A DNA stretch of 64,000 nt from positions 234,623 through 298,622 of the forward strand of contig NZ_JBIGIA010000007.1 of assembly GCF_043555975.1 (NCBI RefSeq). Reading direction: 5' to 3'. Below, one piece after another: positions 25,344-33,496 of this stretch. Below the pieces are notes generated by a model. That model searched no databases. It saw nothing but the letters and a program-made list of their open reading frames with translations, and was not told the DNA's origin. The DNA comes from Pelomonas nitida. Lineage in GTDB: Bacteria; Pseudomonadota; Gammaproteobacteria; Burkholderiales; Burkholderiaceae_C. Every line of letters begins with the position of its first letter. Position 1 is the stretch's first letter. A program made the translations under genes and the position numbers.

Positions 25344-25459
25344 TATTGCTGCACTGCAACATAAGCATTAAGCTACGCCCATCTGCTGTTTGTCTCCTCC
25401 GCCCACCCTGGGTGGATTCAGCCCCCCAACTGGCCTGGTCCGTGTTGCGGGGCTTTTTT
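25344..25459 (+). ncRNA. Possible small RNA in the 25.2-25.5 kb gap
   Basis: The 307-nt gap between two convergent genes has an unusually AT-rich patch (about 25330-25380). It includes TTGCTG followed 17 nt later by TAAGCT, a weak promoter-like pair. From about 25378 the sequence runs through a 6-bp hairpin (CCACCC T GGGTGG, 25403-25415) to a strong terminator at 25420-25459. No reading frame in it looks coding. The transcript would be about 80 nt. The same TTGCTGCACTGCAA patch resembles TGC-rich sites bound by PhaR-type regulators (from memory). Confidence 0.35.
25420..25459 (+). terminator. Intrinsic terminator, plus strand
   Basis: The stem AGCCCC / GGGGCT encloses a 23-nt loop and is followed by an uninterrupted T6 run. 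It lies 247 nt past the antiporter stop, far for that gene, so it may end a separate short transcript. It also lies just beyond the 3' end of the convergent gene at 25480. Confidence 0.75.
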
Positions 25460-25479
25460 CTTGGCCGCCTGGCTGCGGG

Positions 25480-25971
25480 TCACCAGGTGGCCGAGTAGGT
25501 CACCGTCGTGCGGTGCGCCTGCGGGCGCAGCGTCAGCCGGCTCTGCTTGCTCAGCTGGTACGACAACGCGCCGCGCAACCCGGCGAGACCTTCCGAGCGA
25601 GGGCGTTCGAAACTCATGCGCGACGCCCAGCCCGTGTCGCGCTGCCACACCGGCGCCTCCACGCCGCCGCGCAGCCGCCGGGTCACGTCATAGCTCACGC
25701 CCGCCCACACCGCTTCGCGCACGGCGGCCTGCGGCCCCAGCAGGACGGGAGATCGAACGTGCTGCTCCAGGCCGATCTGGTAGCGCCAGCGGGAACGTTC
25801 ACGCTGACGCTCCAGCCACAGCGGGTCGCGCCAGTCCAGCGCCGGGTCGGGCGTCTCGGACGACAGCGCCTGACCCGCCAGCGCCGTGCCGCCGGTGATG
25901 GTCACGGTCTGCGCCTGAGCCAGCTGGGCGCAGCAAACGCAGAGCATCGAAGTGATCAGGCGGGACGGCAT
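25480..25971 (-). CDS. Exported hypothetical protein, probable outer-membrane beta-strand protein
   Basis: A 163-residue protein with a signal peptide (RLITSMLCVCCAQLAQAQ). Alternating polar/hydrophobic strands follow (AVWAGVSYDVTRRLRGGVEAPVW, ALSYQLSKQSRLTLRPQ), ending TVTYSATW. The aromatic last residue and strand pattern suggest an outer-membrane or periplasmic beta protein. I do not recognise a family. A short ORF in the other strand is discounted. It is convergent with the terminator at 25420-25459. Confidence 0.65.
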   Translation of the reverse strand: MPSRLITSMLCVCCAQLAQAQTVTITGGTALAGQALSSETPDPALDWRDPLWLERQRERSRWRYQIGLEQHVRSPVLLGPQAAVREAVWAGVSYDVTRRLRGGVEAPVWQRDTGWASRMSFERPRSEGLAGLRGALSYQLSKQSRLTLRPQAHRTTVTYSATW

Positions 25972-26282
25972 GGCGGGACTCCAGCTAACGGCTCTTTGCT
26001 AGGTGGCGCCATGATGGAAAAACGGCGCGCCGCGCGGTGTCGGCCGGCAGCGGCGCCGGCTATCGGACAGGCGGCCACCGCGAGGCCGCCGGGCGGTCAG
26101 CGCGCGCCTACAGCCCGATGTGCCGGGTGCCGATCGCGGCCACAGCAGGCGTCGCCGTGAGGTGCCGGCACCGCTGCCAGGCCAGCACGCCCGCCCTGCC
26201 CCGACCCGCGCGACCGGCCACTGGCTGCCGGGCTGAGCCGCCGTGCGGCGGACAATCCGCGCTTGCCCCGCCCCGGCCGCCC
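25972..26282. other. Intergenic stretch, no gene seen
   Basis: This 311-nt, very GC-rich gap separates the divergent exported protein and selU. Apart from a GGACAATCCGCGC segment about 30 nt before selU, which may be part of its promoter, I see no ORF with coding character, RNA fold or repeat. Confidence 0.4.
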
Positions 26283-27359
26283 ATGAGTCACCGCCCCACC
26301 ACCGTCGCCGACATCCCGGACTTTCCGGTCATCATCGATGCGCGCACGCCCGCCGAGTTCGCGCTGGATCACCTGCCTGGCGCCATCAACTGCCCGGTGC
26401 TGGACGACGAGCAACGCCGCATCGTCGGCACGATCTATGTGCAGGTCTCGGCCTTCGAGGCCCGCAAGATCGGCGGCGCCTTCGTGGCGCGCAACATCGC
26501 CACCCACCTCGAGACGCTGTTCCGCGACAAGCCGCGCGACTGGCGACCGCTCATCTACTGCTGGCGCGGCGGGCTGCGCAGCGGCAGCTTCGTCCACTGG
26601 CTGCGCCTGGTGGGCTGGGACGCCCAGCAGCTCAAGGGCGGCTACAAGGCCTGGCGCGCGCATGTCGTCGAGCAGATCGCCCGCCTCGCGCCGCAGATGG
26701 ACCTGCGCGTGCTGTGCGGCCCCACCGGCAGCGCCAAGACGCGCGTGCTGCAGGCCTTGCAGGCCCAGGGCGAGCAGGTGCTGGACCTCGAGGAACTGGC
26801 CGCGCACCGCGGCTCGGTGCTGGGCGGGTTGCCGGGCCGGGAGCAGCCGTCGCAGAAGGGCTTCGAGACGCAGCTCATGCAGCGGCTGGCCGGCTTCGAC
26901 CTGACGCGGCGTGTGTGGATCGAGGCCGAGAGCCGGCGCATCGGCCGCATCACGGTGCCCGAGCCGCTGCTGCAGCGGCTGCGCGCCAGCCCCGTCGTCG
27001 AGATCGCGGCGTCGCCCGCCGCGCGGCTGGCCTATCTGCTGCGCGACTACGCCTGGCTCGGCGACGACCCGCAAGCCCTGGCCGACAAGCTGGGTTCGCT
27101 GCGCGAGCTGCTGCCGCGCGACGTGCTGGCGCAATGGCAGCAGTGGGCGCTGCAGGGCGAGCTGCCGCCGCTGTTCGAGGCCTTGATGGCGCGGCACTAC
27201 GACCCGCTCTACGCACGCTCCCAGGGCCGGCAGCTGGAGCGGCTGGGCCAGGCGCAGCGCGTGGCCTGCGATGACCTGTCGGACGCCGGCATCCAGGCGC
27301 TGGCCAGCCGCATCGCGGCCGGCCTCACCGAGCCAGTGCGCGCCGCGTCAGGTAGCTGA
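26283..27359 (+). CDS. selU: tRNA 2-selenouridine synthase
   Basis: A 358-residue enzyme (YbbB/MnmH). It exchanges sulfur for selenium at the wobble 2-thiouridine of tRNA-Lys, -Glu and -Gln using selenophosphate. The N-terminal rhodanese domain carries the active-site cysteine C93 in IYCWRGGLRSGS. The C-terminal half has a P-loop, GPTGSAKT (146-153). Both are diagnostic. The start is the ATG at 26283 (MSHRPTTVAD). Its last 35 nt overlap the 3' end of a convergent ABC permease gene. selD, which makes its substrate, lies 2.6 kb further on. Confidence 0.93.
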   Translation: MSHRPTTVADIPDFPVIIDARTPAEFALDHLPGAINCPVLDDEQRRIVGTIYVQVSAFEARKIGGAFVARNIATHLETLFRDKPRDWRPLIYCWRGGLRSGSFVHWLRLVGWDAQQLKGGYKAWRAHVVEQIARLAPQMDLRVLCGPTGSAKTRVLQALQAQGEQVLDLEELAAHRGSVLGGLPGREQPSQKGFETQLMQRLAGFDLTRRVWIEAESRRIGRITVPEPLLQRLRASPVVEIAASPAARLAYLLRDYAWLGDDPQALADKLGSLRELLPRDVLAQWQQWALQGELPPLFEALMARHYDPLYARSQGRQLERLGQAQRVACDDLSDAGIQALASRIAAGLTEPVRAASGS

Positions 27360-28146
27360 GCGCGTCCACCAGCGCCACCATGGCGATCATGGCGGCCAGC
27401 ACCGTGGCCGTCTTGTCCATCTGGAACAGGCCCATGTGATAGGACAGCATCTGCCCCAGCCCGCCGGCGCCGACGACGCCCAGCACCGTGGCCGCGCGGA
27501 TGTTGTTCTCCCAGCGGTAGAGCGCATAGGAGATGACCTGCGGCAGCACCTGGGGCAGCGTGGCGTACAGGAACACGCGCAGCGGCCCGAGGCCGTGCGT
27601 GCGCAGCGCGGCGGCCGGCCCGGGCGGCGCGTTCTCGATCGCCTCCGCAAACAGCCGGCCCAGCACGCCAGTCGTGTGCAGCGCCAGCGCCAGCGTGCCG
27701 GCCAGCGGCCCCAGCCCGGCGGAGATCAGCAGCAGCGTCGCCCACACCAGCTCGGGCACGGCCCGCAGCGCGTTCAGCACGAAGCGGGTGGGCGCGCGGG
27801 CGCGTGCGGGGTCGCCGTCGTGGGCACGGCTGGCCGGCAAAGCCAGCACCAGGCCGGCGGCCGCCGCCAGCAGCGTGCCCACGATGGACATGGCCAGCGT
27901 CTCCAGCGATGCCAGCGCCGCCCGGCGCACAAAAGCGGCCGACAGATCCGGCGGGAAGAACTCGCCGACGAAGCGCGCCATGCTGCGCGCCGCGTCCAGC
28001 GACAGGAAGGCGTGCCATTGCAGGTCCAGGCTGCAGAAACTGGCGATGACCAGCACCAGCAGCGCGGCGCCGAACCACAGCGCCTTGCTGCGGCGGTGGA
28101 ACAGCGCGGGCGGCAGCCGCTCAGGTCTCGGGTTGGCGGCCGTCAT
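27325..28146 (-). CDS. phnE: PhnE-type ABC transporter permease (second)
   Basis: A 273-residue inner-membrane permease. The conserved cytoplasmic loop LPQVLPQVISYALYRWENNIRAATVLGVVGAGGLGQ is the EAA motif region of PhnE permeases (phosphonate, phosphite or phosphate import). Six or so helices are visible. The start is the ATG at 28146, overlapping the preceding permease stop by 4 nt. Its 3' end runs 35 nt into selU on the other strand. The two permeases are different and would pair as a heterodimer. Confidence 0.88.
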   Translation of the reverse strand: MTAANPRPERLPPALFHRRSKALWFGAALLVLVIASFCSLDLQWHAFLSLDAARSMARFVGEFFPPDLSAAFVRRAALASLETLAMSIVGTLLAAAAGLVLALPASRAHDGDPARARAPTRFVLNALRAVPELVWATLLLISAGLGPLAGTLALALHTTGVLGRLFAEAIENAPPGPAAALRTHGLGPLRVFLYATLPQVLPQVISYALYRWENNIRAATVLGVVGAGGLGQMLSYHMGLFQMDKTATVLAAMIAMVALVDALSYLTRRALAR

Positions 28147-28970
28147 GCGAGTGCCCTCCGCAGCCAGCCGCTGACGTGGTCGGCCAGCGCGACGAGCGCG
28201 ATGAACACCAGCAGCATGGTCGTGACCTCGCCGCCGGCGAACATCTTGGTGGAGTTGTCCAGCTGCTGCCCCAGCCCGCCCGCACCGACGAAGCCCAGCA
28301 CGACGGACGAGCGGATCGCGCACTCCCAGCGGTAGACGGTGTAGGAGGTCAGCTCCGCCGCGTTCTGCGGCAGCAGCCCGTAGGCGAAAGCTTGCAGGCG
28401 GCCCGCGCCGTTGGCCAGCAGGCTGCGCGTGGCGGGCGTCTCGCCGCTTTCCAGGATGTCGGCGTACACCTTGCCCAGCATGCCGCCATAGGTCAGCGCG
28501 ATGGCCAGCACGCCGGCCGTGGGCCCCAGGCCAACGACGCGCACGAACACCAGCGCCCACACCAGCTCCGGCACGCTGCGCAGCAGCACCAGCAGCCAGC
28601 GCAGCAGCTGGCGCGCCAGTGCCGGCAGCGGCGCCATGCGCCCGGACAGCGCCGACAGCGACAGCACGCGTGTCGACATCAACGTCGCCGGGATGGCGAT
28701 GACCAGCGCCAGCGTGATGCCGGCCGTGGCGATCGCGACGGTGCGCCAGGTCTCGCGGGCCACCAGCCACAGGAACTCGCCGTTGGTGGCCGGCGGCAGC
28801 ATGGTGGCCAGGAAGCGCAGCGTGGGGCCGCGGCTCTCGGCGCTGAAGAGTTCCCAGGGCCGGAACTCCGTGGCGCGCAGCAGCGGCCACAGCAGCACCA
28901 GCGCCGCGCCCAGCCAGAACAGCCGGCCCAGCCAGGCCGGGTCGCGCATGGGTGGCCTCACGGCGCTCAT
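28143..28970 (-). CDS. phnE: PhnE-type ABC transporter permease (first)
   Basis: A 275-residue permease with the same plan as its neighbour. LRSVPELVWALVFVRVVGLGPTAGVLAIALTYGGMLGKVYADI and YGLLPQNAAELTSYTVYRWECAIRSSVVLGFVGAGGLGQQL are PhnE landmarks. The start at 28970 overlaps the ATPase stop (ATGA), and its end overlaps the second permease. The order ATPase - permease - permease is a compact operon. No periplasmic binding-protein gene (phnD) is present on either side. Confidence 0.88.
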   Translation of the reverse strand: MSAVRPPMRDPAWLGRLFWLGAALVLLWPLLRATEFRPWELFSAESRGPTLRFLATMLPPATNGEFLWLVARETWRTVAIATAGITLALVIAIPATLMSTRVLSLSALSGRMAPLPALARQLLRWLLVLLRSVPELVWALVFVRVVGLGPTAGVLAIALTYGGMLGKVYADILESGETPATRSLLANGAGRLQAFAYGLLPQNAAELTSYTVYRWECAIRSSVVLGFVGAGGLGQQLDNSTKMFAGGEVTTMLLVFIALVALADHVSGWLRRALA

Positions 28971-29791
28971 CGGCAATGCATGACGACGGGCGTCGGCGTC
29001 ATGTCGGCAGGCTGCGCGGCGGCGGGGCCGGTGAGCTCGTCCTCGTGCTCGGCATACAGCTGCAGCAGGTGCTCGCGGCTGACCTGCGCCGTGGGCAGGT
29101 CGAAGGCGAGCCGGCCGTCGCGCAGGCCCACGATGCGGTCGAAATGTGCCAGCGCCATGTCCACCTGATGCATGGTCACCATCACCGTGGCGCCGCGTTC
29201 GCGGGCCATGGCCTTCAGTGCCGTGACGGCCTGCACCGCACGCGTCGGGTCCAGCGCCGACAGCGGCTCGTCCACCAGCCACAGCGTGGCCGGCGACAGC
29301 AGCGCGCGCGCCAGGCCCACGCGCTGGCGCTCCCCGCCGGACAGGCGGTCCACACGGCTGAACAGCTTCTCGGCCAGCCCGAAGCGTTCCAGCGCCGTAT
29401 GCGCCGCGCCGGTGTCGGCCGGGTAGAACAGCGAGCGCAGGCTGGTGGCCAGGCTCCAGGCCGGCAGCCGCCCGGCCAGCACCGCCGTGACGACACGCTG
29501 GCGTGGCGGCAGGGGCGGCGTCTGCGGCGCGAGGAAGAGTCGGCCGCGCAGGCGCTGCAGCGCGGCCGTGCGCAGCGCCCAGGCGTCGGCGCCATCGAGC
29601 CGCAGCGTGCCGGCGGCGGGCTTCAAGGCGGCGGCAGCCACCTGCAGCAGCGTCGTCTTGCCGGCGCCGGACGGGCCGATGACGGCCACTTGTTCACCGG
29701 CACTCAGCGACAGGCTCAGGCCGCGCAATGCACTGGCACCGGCGGGCGCCGCCGGGTGGCGCGCTTGCACGGCGTGCAGTTCGAGGTTCAT
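28967..29791 (-). CDS. phnC: PhnC-type ABC transporter ATP-binding protein
   Basis: A 274-residue ATPase. Walker A is GPSGAGKTT, the signature is LSGGERQRVGLARAL, and Walker B is LWLVDEPLSALDP, followed by an H-loop (MVTMHQVDMAL). Together with the two PhnE-type permeases this is a phosphonate/phosphite-type importer core. It heads the three-gene unit and is divergent from selD across 137 nt. The PhnD binding protein is not encoded here, so substrate and direction are open. A link to selenium, suggested only by location, is speculation. Confidence 0.88.
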   Translation of the reverse strand: MNLELHAVQARHPAAPAGASALRGLSLSLSAGEQVAVIGPSGAGKTTLLQVAAAALKPAAGTLRLDGADAWALRTAALQRLRGRLFLAPQTPPLPPRQRVVTAVLAGRLPAWSLATSLRSLFYPADTGAAHTALERFGLAEKLFSRVDRLSGGERQRVGLARALLSPATLWLVDEPLSALDPTRAVQAVTALKAMARERGATVMVTMHQVDMALAHFDRIVGLRDGRLAFDLPTAQVSREHLLQLYAEHEDELTGPAAAQPADMTPTPVVMHCR

Positions 29792-29928
29792 GGGGGAGTG
29801 GGGCGGGTCAGGGAATCGGTGCGCCGCGCGCCCGCCGCGTTGCCGGGGCTGGCATGCCACGGGAAACAGCGTGGCGCAGGCTGGAATTAGACCGCAGTCA
29901 TACTGACTGCCCTGCCGGAGAACCCTTG

Positions 29929-30999
29929 ATGAACGCTGCCACCCCCACGCCTCCCCGCCTCACGTCCCTGTCGCACGGTGGCGGCTGCGGCTGCAAGATC
30001 GCGCCCGGCGTGCTCAGCGAGATCCTGAAGAACACCGCCAAGCTGCCGGTGCCGCCCGAGCTGCTGGTGGGCATCGAGACCTCCGACGACGCGGCCGTCT
30101 ACCAGCTCACCGACGACATCGCCATCATCGCGACGACGGACTTCTTCATGCCCATCGTCGACGACCCGTTCGACTTCGGCCGCATCGCCGCCACCAACGC
30201 CATCAGCGACGTCTACGCGATGGGCGGCAAGCCCATCATGGCGCTGGCGCTGGTGGGCATGCCGATCAACGTGCTGCCCACCGACATCATCGGCCGCATC
30301 CTGGCGGGCGGCGAATCGGTATGCCGCGCGGCCGGCATTCCCATCGCGGGCGGCCACACCATCGACTCCGTCGAGCCCATCTACGGCCTGGTGGCGCTGG
30401 GCGTGGTGCATCCGCAGCGCGTCAAGCGCAATGCCGATGCACGCGTCGGCGACCGGCTGGTGCTGGGCAAGCCGCTGGGCGTGGGCGTGCTGTCGGCGGC
30501 GCTGAAGAAGGAGCTGCTGTCGGCCGAGGGCTATGCGCAGATGATCGACACCACGACGCGGCTGAACACGCCCGGCCCCGATCTGGCCGCGCTGGCCGGT
30601 GTGCACGCGCTGACCGACGTGACGGGCTTCGGCCTCGCCGGCCATGCGCTGGAGCTGGCGCGCGGCGCGCAGGCCGCGCTGGCGCTCGACTGGGCCCGCG
30701 TGCCGCTGCTGGCAGGTGTGAGCGAGCTGGCCGCGCAAGGCCATGTGACGGGCGCGTCCGGCCGCAACTGGAGCGGCTACGGCGCGGAGGTGAGCCTGCC
30801 CGAAGGCTTCACGCCCACCGATCGCGCGCTGCTGACCGACCCGCAGACCAGCGGCGGCCTGCTCGTGTCCTGCGAGCCCGGCGCGGTGGACGAGGTGCTG
30901 GCCGTGTTCCGCCGCCACGGCTTCGACGCCGCGGCCGAGATCGGCGAGGTCATCGCCGCCGCGCCGGGCGGGGCGCGGCTGGTCGTGCGCGCCGGCTGA
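29929..30999 (+). CDS. selD: Selenide, water dikinase (selenophosphate synthetase)
   Basis: A 356-residue enzyme that makes selenophosphate from selenide and ATP. The active-site loop reads SHGGGCGCK (C20 and K23, cysteine form, not selenocysteine). FFMPIVDDPFDFGRIAATNAISDVYAMGG is the ATP/metal-binding core, and LTDPQTSGGLLV is the second conserved block. The product feeds SelU in this window; no selA, selB or selC is seen nearby, so selenocysteine use cannot be judged. The ATG at 29929 is preceded by a GGAG-type ribosome site. Confidence 0.93.
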   Translation: MNAATPTPPRLTSLSHGGGCGCKIAPGVLSEILKNTAKLPVPPELLVGIETSDDAAVYQLTDDIAIIATTDFFMPIVDDPFDFGRIAATNAISDVYAMGGKPIMALALVGMPINVLPTDIIGRILAGGESVCRAAGIPIAGGHTIDSVEPIYGLVALGVVHPQRVKRNADARVGDRLVLGKPLGVGVLSAALKKELLSAEGYAQMIDTTTRLNTPGPDLAALAGVHALTDVTGFGLAGHALELARGAQAALALDWARVPLLAGVSELAAQGHVTGASGRNWSGYGAEVSLPEGFTPTDRALLTDPQTSGGLLVSCEPGAVDEVLAVFRRHGFDAAAEIGEVIAAAPGGARLVVRAG

Positions 31000-31015
31000 G
31001 CCTCCTAGCCGGCAT

Positions 31016-31042
31016 GAAAAAGGGGCGCCCGCGGCGCCCCTT
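31016..31042 (-). terminator. Rho-independent terminator of gap
   Basis: A perfect 10-bp inverted repeat (AAGGGGCGCC / GGCGCCCCTT) with a 3-nt loop. On the minus strand the second arm runs into TTTTTC. It lies 22 nt past the gap stop codon. On the plus strand it also lies just after selD but lacks a T-run there. Confidence 0.85.
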
Positions 31043-31064
31043 GCTGTCGCAATCGGTCTCGAGA

Positions 31065-32063
31065 TCAGGCGGCGACGACGCGCACCATCTCCAGCACCTT
31101 GTTCGAGTAGCCCCACTCGTTGTCGTACCAGGACACGAGCTTGACGAAGGTGCCATCCAGCGCGATGCCGGCGTCGGCATCGAAGATGGACGTGCGCGGG
31201 TCGCCGCGGAAGTCGGTGGCGACGACCTTCTCGGTCGTGTAGCCCAGCACGCCCTTGAGCGCGCCCTCGCTCTGGGCCTTCATCTCGGCGCAGATCTCGT
31301 CGTAGCTGGCGTCCTTCACCAGCTCGACGGTCAGGTCGACCACCGACACGTCGCTCGTCGGCACGCGGAAGCTCATGCCCGTGAGCTTCTTGTTCAGCTC
31401 GGGGATGACCTTGCCGACGGCCTTGGCGGCGCCGGTGCTGCTGGGGATGATGTTCTCCAGGATGCCGCGGCCGCCGCGCCAGTCCTTGTTGCTCGGGCCG
31501 TCCACGGTCTTCTGCGTCGCGGTGGCGGCGTGCACGGTGGTCATCAGGCCGCGCTTGATGCCCCACTTGTCGTTCAGCACCTTGGCCAGCGGGGCCAGGC
31601 AGTTGGTCGTGCAGGACGCGTTGGAGATGATGGTCTCGCCGGCGTACTTGGTGTGGTTCACGCCGAACACGAACATCGGCGTCTCGTCCTTGCTGGGAGC
31701 CGAGAAGATGACCTTCTTGGCGCCAGCCGCCAGGTGCTTCTCGCCGCCGGCCTTGTCCAGGAAGATGCCCGTGGCTTCGATGACGATGTCGGCGCCGGCC
31801 TCGGCCCACTTCAGCTCGGACGGGTCCTTCACCGCGGTCAGGCGGATCTTCTTGCCATTGACCACCAGCGTGTTGCCGTCGACGGACACGTCACCGTCGA
31901 ACTTGCCGTGCACGCTGTCGTACTTGAGCATGTAGGCGAGGTAGTCGGGCTCCAGCAGGTCGTTGATCGCGACGACCTCGATGTCCTTGAAGTTCGCGAT
32001 AGCGGCACGGAACACCATGCGTCCGATGCGGCCGAAGCCGTTGATGCCGATCTTGATGGTCAT
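31065..32063 (-). CDS. gap: Glyceraldehyde-3-phosphate dehydrogenase
   Basis: A 332-residue glycolytic enzyme of normal length. The N-terminal NAD fold is IGINGFGRIGRMVFRA. The catalytic cysteine is C151 in SNASCTTNCLAP. RVPTSDVSVVDLTVEL and the final WYDNEWGYSNKVLEM are invariant in the family. It oxidises glyceraldehyde-3-phosphate to 1,3-bisphosphoglycerate. It ends at a strong terminator. tkt lies 1.4 kb upstream on the same strand, a pairing often seen in Burkholderiales and consistent with central sugar metabolism. Confidence 0.96.
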   Translation of the reverse strand: MTIKIGINGFGRIGRMVFRAAIANFKDIEVVAINDLLEPDYLAYMLKYDSVHGKFDGDVSVDGNTLVVNGKKIRLTAVKDPSELKWAEAGADIVIEATGIFLDKAGGEKHLAAGAKKVIFSAPSKDETPMFVFGVNHTKYAGETIISNASCTTNCLAPLAKVLNDKWGIKRGLMTTVHAATATQKTVDGPSNKDWRGGRGILENIIPSSTGAAKAVGKVIPELNKKLTGMSFRVPTSDVSVVDLTVELVKDASYDEICAEMKAQSEGALKGVLGYTTEKVVATDFRGDPRTSIFDADAGIALDGTFVKLVSWYDNEWGYSNKVLEMVRVVAA

Positions 32064-32333
32064 GGGAGAGTCTCCAGGGGGATGAAAAATTCGCGCGGGG
32101 TCGATGATTCTCGGCGATCGCGAATCGGGGGTGGTTTCAGGGCGATTTCAGCGGCCGCGGGCTGCAGCTGTCCAGGATGCCGCCGCCGGTGGTACCAGGG
32201 CTTGCAGCAGGTCAAGAAATCGCAACTTGCCACCCTCCGCCCGCCTCGGCGCGCCAGCGGCTGCAAGCGTAGCGGCGCCCACGCGCCGCAGGCCTTGCCC
32301 ATCGAACAAGCAGGCCTTGCCGATGCCGTGGCG
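32064..32333. other. gap upstream region, no gene seen
   Basis: This stretch before gap should carry its promoter, but I cannot point to a convincing -35/-10 pair. There is an AT-richer patch (GATGAAAAATTCGCG, about 32081-32095) close to the start codon. The ORFs that cross it are Arg/Pro-rich shadows. Confidence 0.35.
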
Positions 32334-32405
32334 TCACCCGAGCTTGATCAGGCCGCGGGGCACATCGACGCCCATCAGGCTCTCGAACTGTTTCGTGTAC
32401 CGCAA
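32334..32405 (-). pseudogene. Duplicated C-terminal fragment of the neighbouring secreted-protein family
   Basis: On the minus strand this reads RYTKQFESLMGVDVPRGLIKLG then a stop. It resembles the end of the adjacent gene (FGSRLQVDVPCGVVSF). At DNA level 16 of 19 bases around GGGCACATCGAC match between positions about 32350-32370 and 32483-32500. It is in a different frame from the intact gene and has no start of its own, so it is most simply the tail of a second, otherwise lost copy. Confidence 0.5.
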
Positions 32406-32446
32406 AACCTGCGTCCTGCCGTGCCGGGTTCCTCCGGAGTGGCTGC

Positions 32447-33442
32447 TCAGCCGTTCTCGGCGTCTGCCGTGAAGCTGACCACGCCGCAGGGCACATCGAC
32501 CTGCAGCCGGCTGCCGAAGAGGTCGTTGGCAACGTCGTCTGACTGAAGGTTGAACTGCAGGCCGCCGAGCCAGCGCAGGAAGTCGACCTTGTTCGGGTCC
32601 CTGGAGCCCGGCACGGAAGCACGGTGGGGGCGTCCTTCGCCGCCGACGATGAAGTCCACCTTGAAGGGGCAGCCCATGGTGTTCAGGTCGAAGTGGACGG
32701 GTTGCTTCCACGGTTCGCGCATCAGTTTGATGAACTCCATCAACGTGAAGCGATCGTGCTTGAACCCGTGGCGGCGCCCGCCTTTGGGGAACATGCTGAA
32801 CGTCTGCTCGACCGAGCGCGGGCGGTCCTGTGCCGTTCGGCAGGGCATGCGGTAGCCCGCCACCCATTCGCGCACGGCCTGCTCGAACCTGGCCGAGGCC
32901 TTGGCGTAGGAAAACGCGACTGACGGTGGCTGCTGCCCGTCACCCGCGAACGTGATCACGGCCACCAAGTGCTCGGCCCCAGGCCGGCCGAGGGTCAGGC
33001 CCATGTCGTAGTCCAGTGCACGCCGGGGCATGACGATGCACAGCGGCGGCCTGCCCTGCACGTCGGGCGGTATGGGCGCCGGGTCGCGCTCGTCGTTCTG
33101 GAAGCTGAATTCCTGCACGGCGCGAACTTCGCCGTCTTCGGGCTTCAGGCAGGGCAGGCGGTAGCCCGACACATAGCGCTCCACCTGGTCCTGCATGTCC
33201 TCGCGCGCCGAGTTGAACAGCACCTCGAACGTGGGCTTTTCGTCGGGCTGCTTGAACTTCAGCAGCAGCCGCATCGCGCCGTGTGCGCGGTCGAGCTTGT
33301 CGTGCTGCGGGTAGCGCGGCGCCTTGCCCGGCTTGACAAGGCAGCCGAGGCGTTGCGCCTCGCTCGGCGTCACGATTTCTGTCTGTGCCGATGCGCCAAG
33401 CGCAAACGCGCCCAGCACCCCGGCAACGAAGAGACTGCGCAT
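32447..33442 (-). CDS. Exported hypothetical protein with internal repeats
   Basis: A 331-residue protein with a signal peptide (MRSLFVAGVLGAFALGASAQ). The mature part shows two similar domains: GCLVKPGKAPRYPQ...YVSGYRLPCL...VQEFSF and LCIVMPRRALDYD...WVAGYRMPCR...VEQTFSM. A third, weaker one begins MGCPFKVDFIVGG and ends VDVPCGVVSF. Cysteines recur at matching places, suggesting one disulfide per domain. The fold is slightly like TonB C-terminal domains but I would not name it. It lies 54 nt downstream of tkt on the same strand. Confidence 0.7.
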   Translation of the reverse strand: MRSLFVAGVLGAFALGASAQTEIVTPSEAQRLGCLVKPGKAPRYPQHDKLDRAHGAMRLLLKFKQPDEKPTFEVLFNSAREDMQDQVERYVSGYRLPCLKPEDGEVRAVQEFSFQNDERDPAPIPPDVQGRPPLCIVMPRRALDYDMGLTLGRPGAEHLVAVITFAGDGQQPPSVAFSYAKASARFEQAVREWVAGYRMPCRTAQDRPRSVEQTFSMFPKGGRRHGFKHDRFTLMEFIKLMREPWKQPVHFDLNTMGCPFKVDFIVGGEGRPHRASVPGSRDPNKVDFLRWLGGLQFNLQSDDVANDLFGSRLQVDVPCGVVSFTADAENG

Positions 33443-33496
33443 CCGGACCTCCCTGCCTTTTTTTGATGCAGGGAGGTTTGTAGCGCATTTGGCGCG

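Noticed and set aside
29980..30010. Selenocysteine in SelD
   Set aside because: The active-site codons at the GGGCGCK motif are ordinary cysteine codons, with no in-frame TGA.
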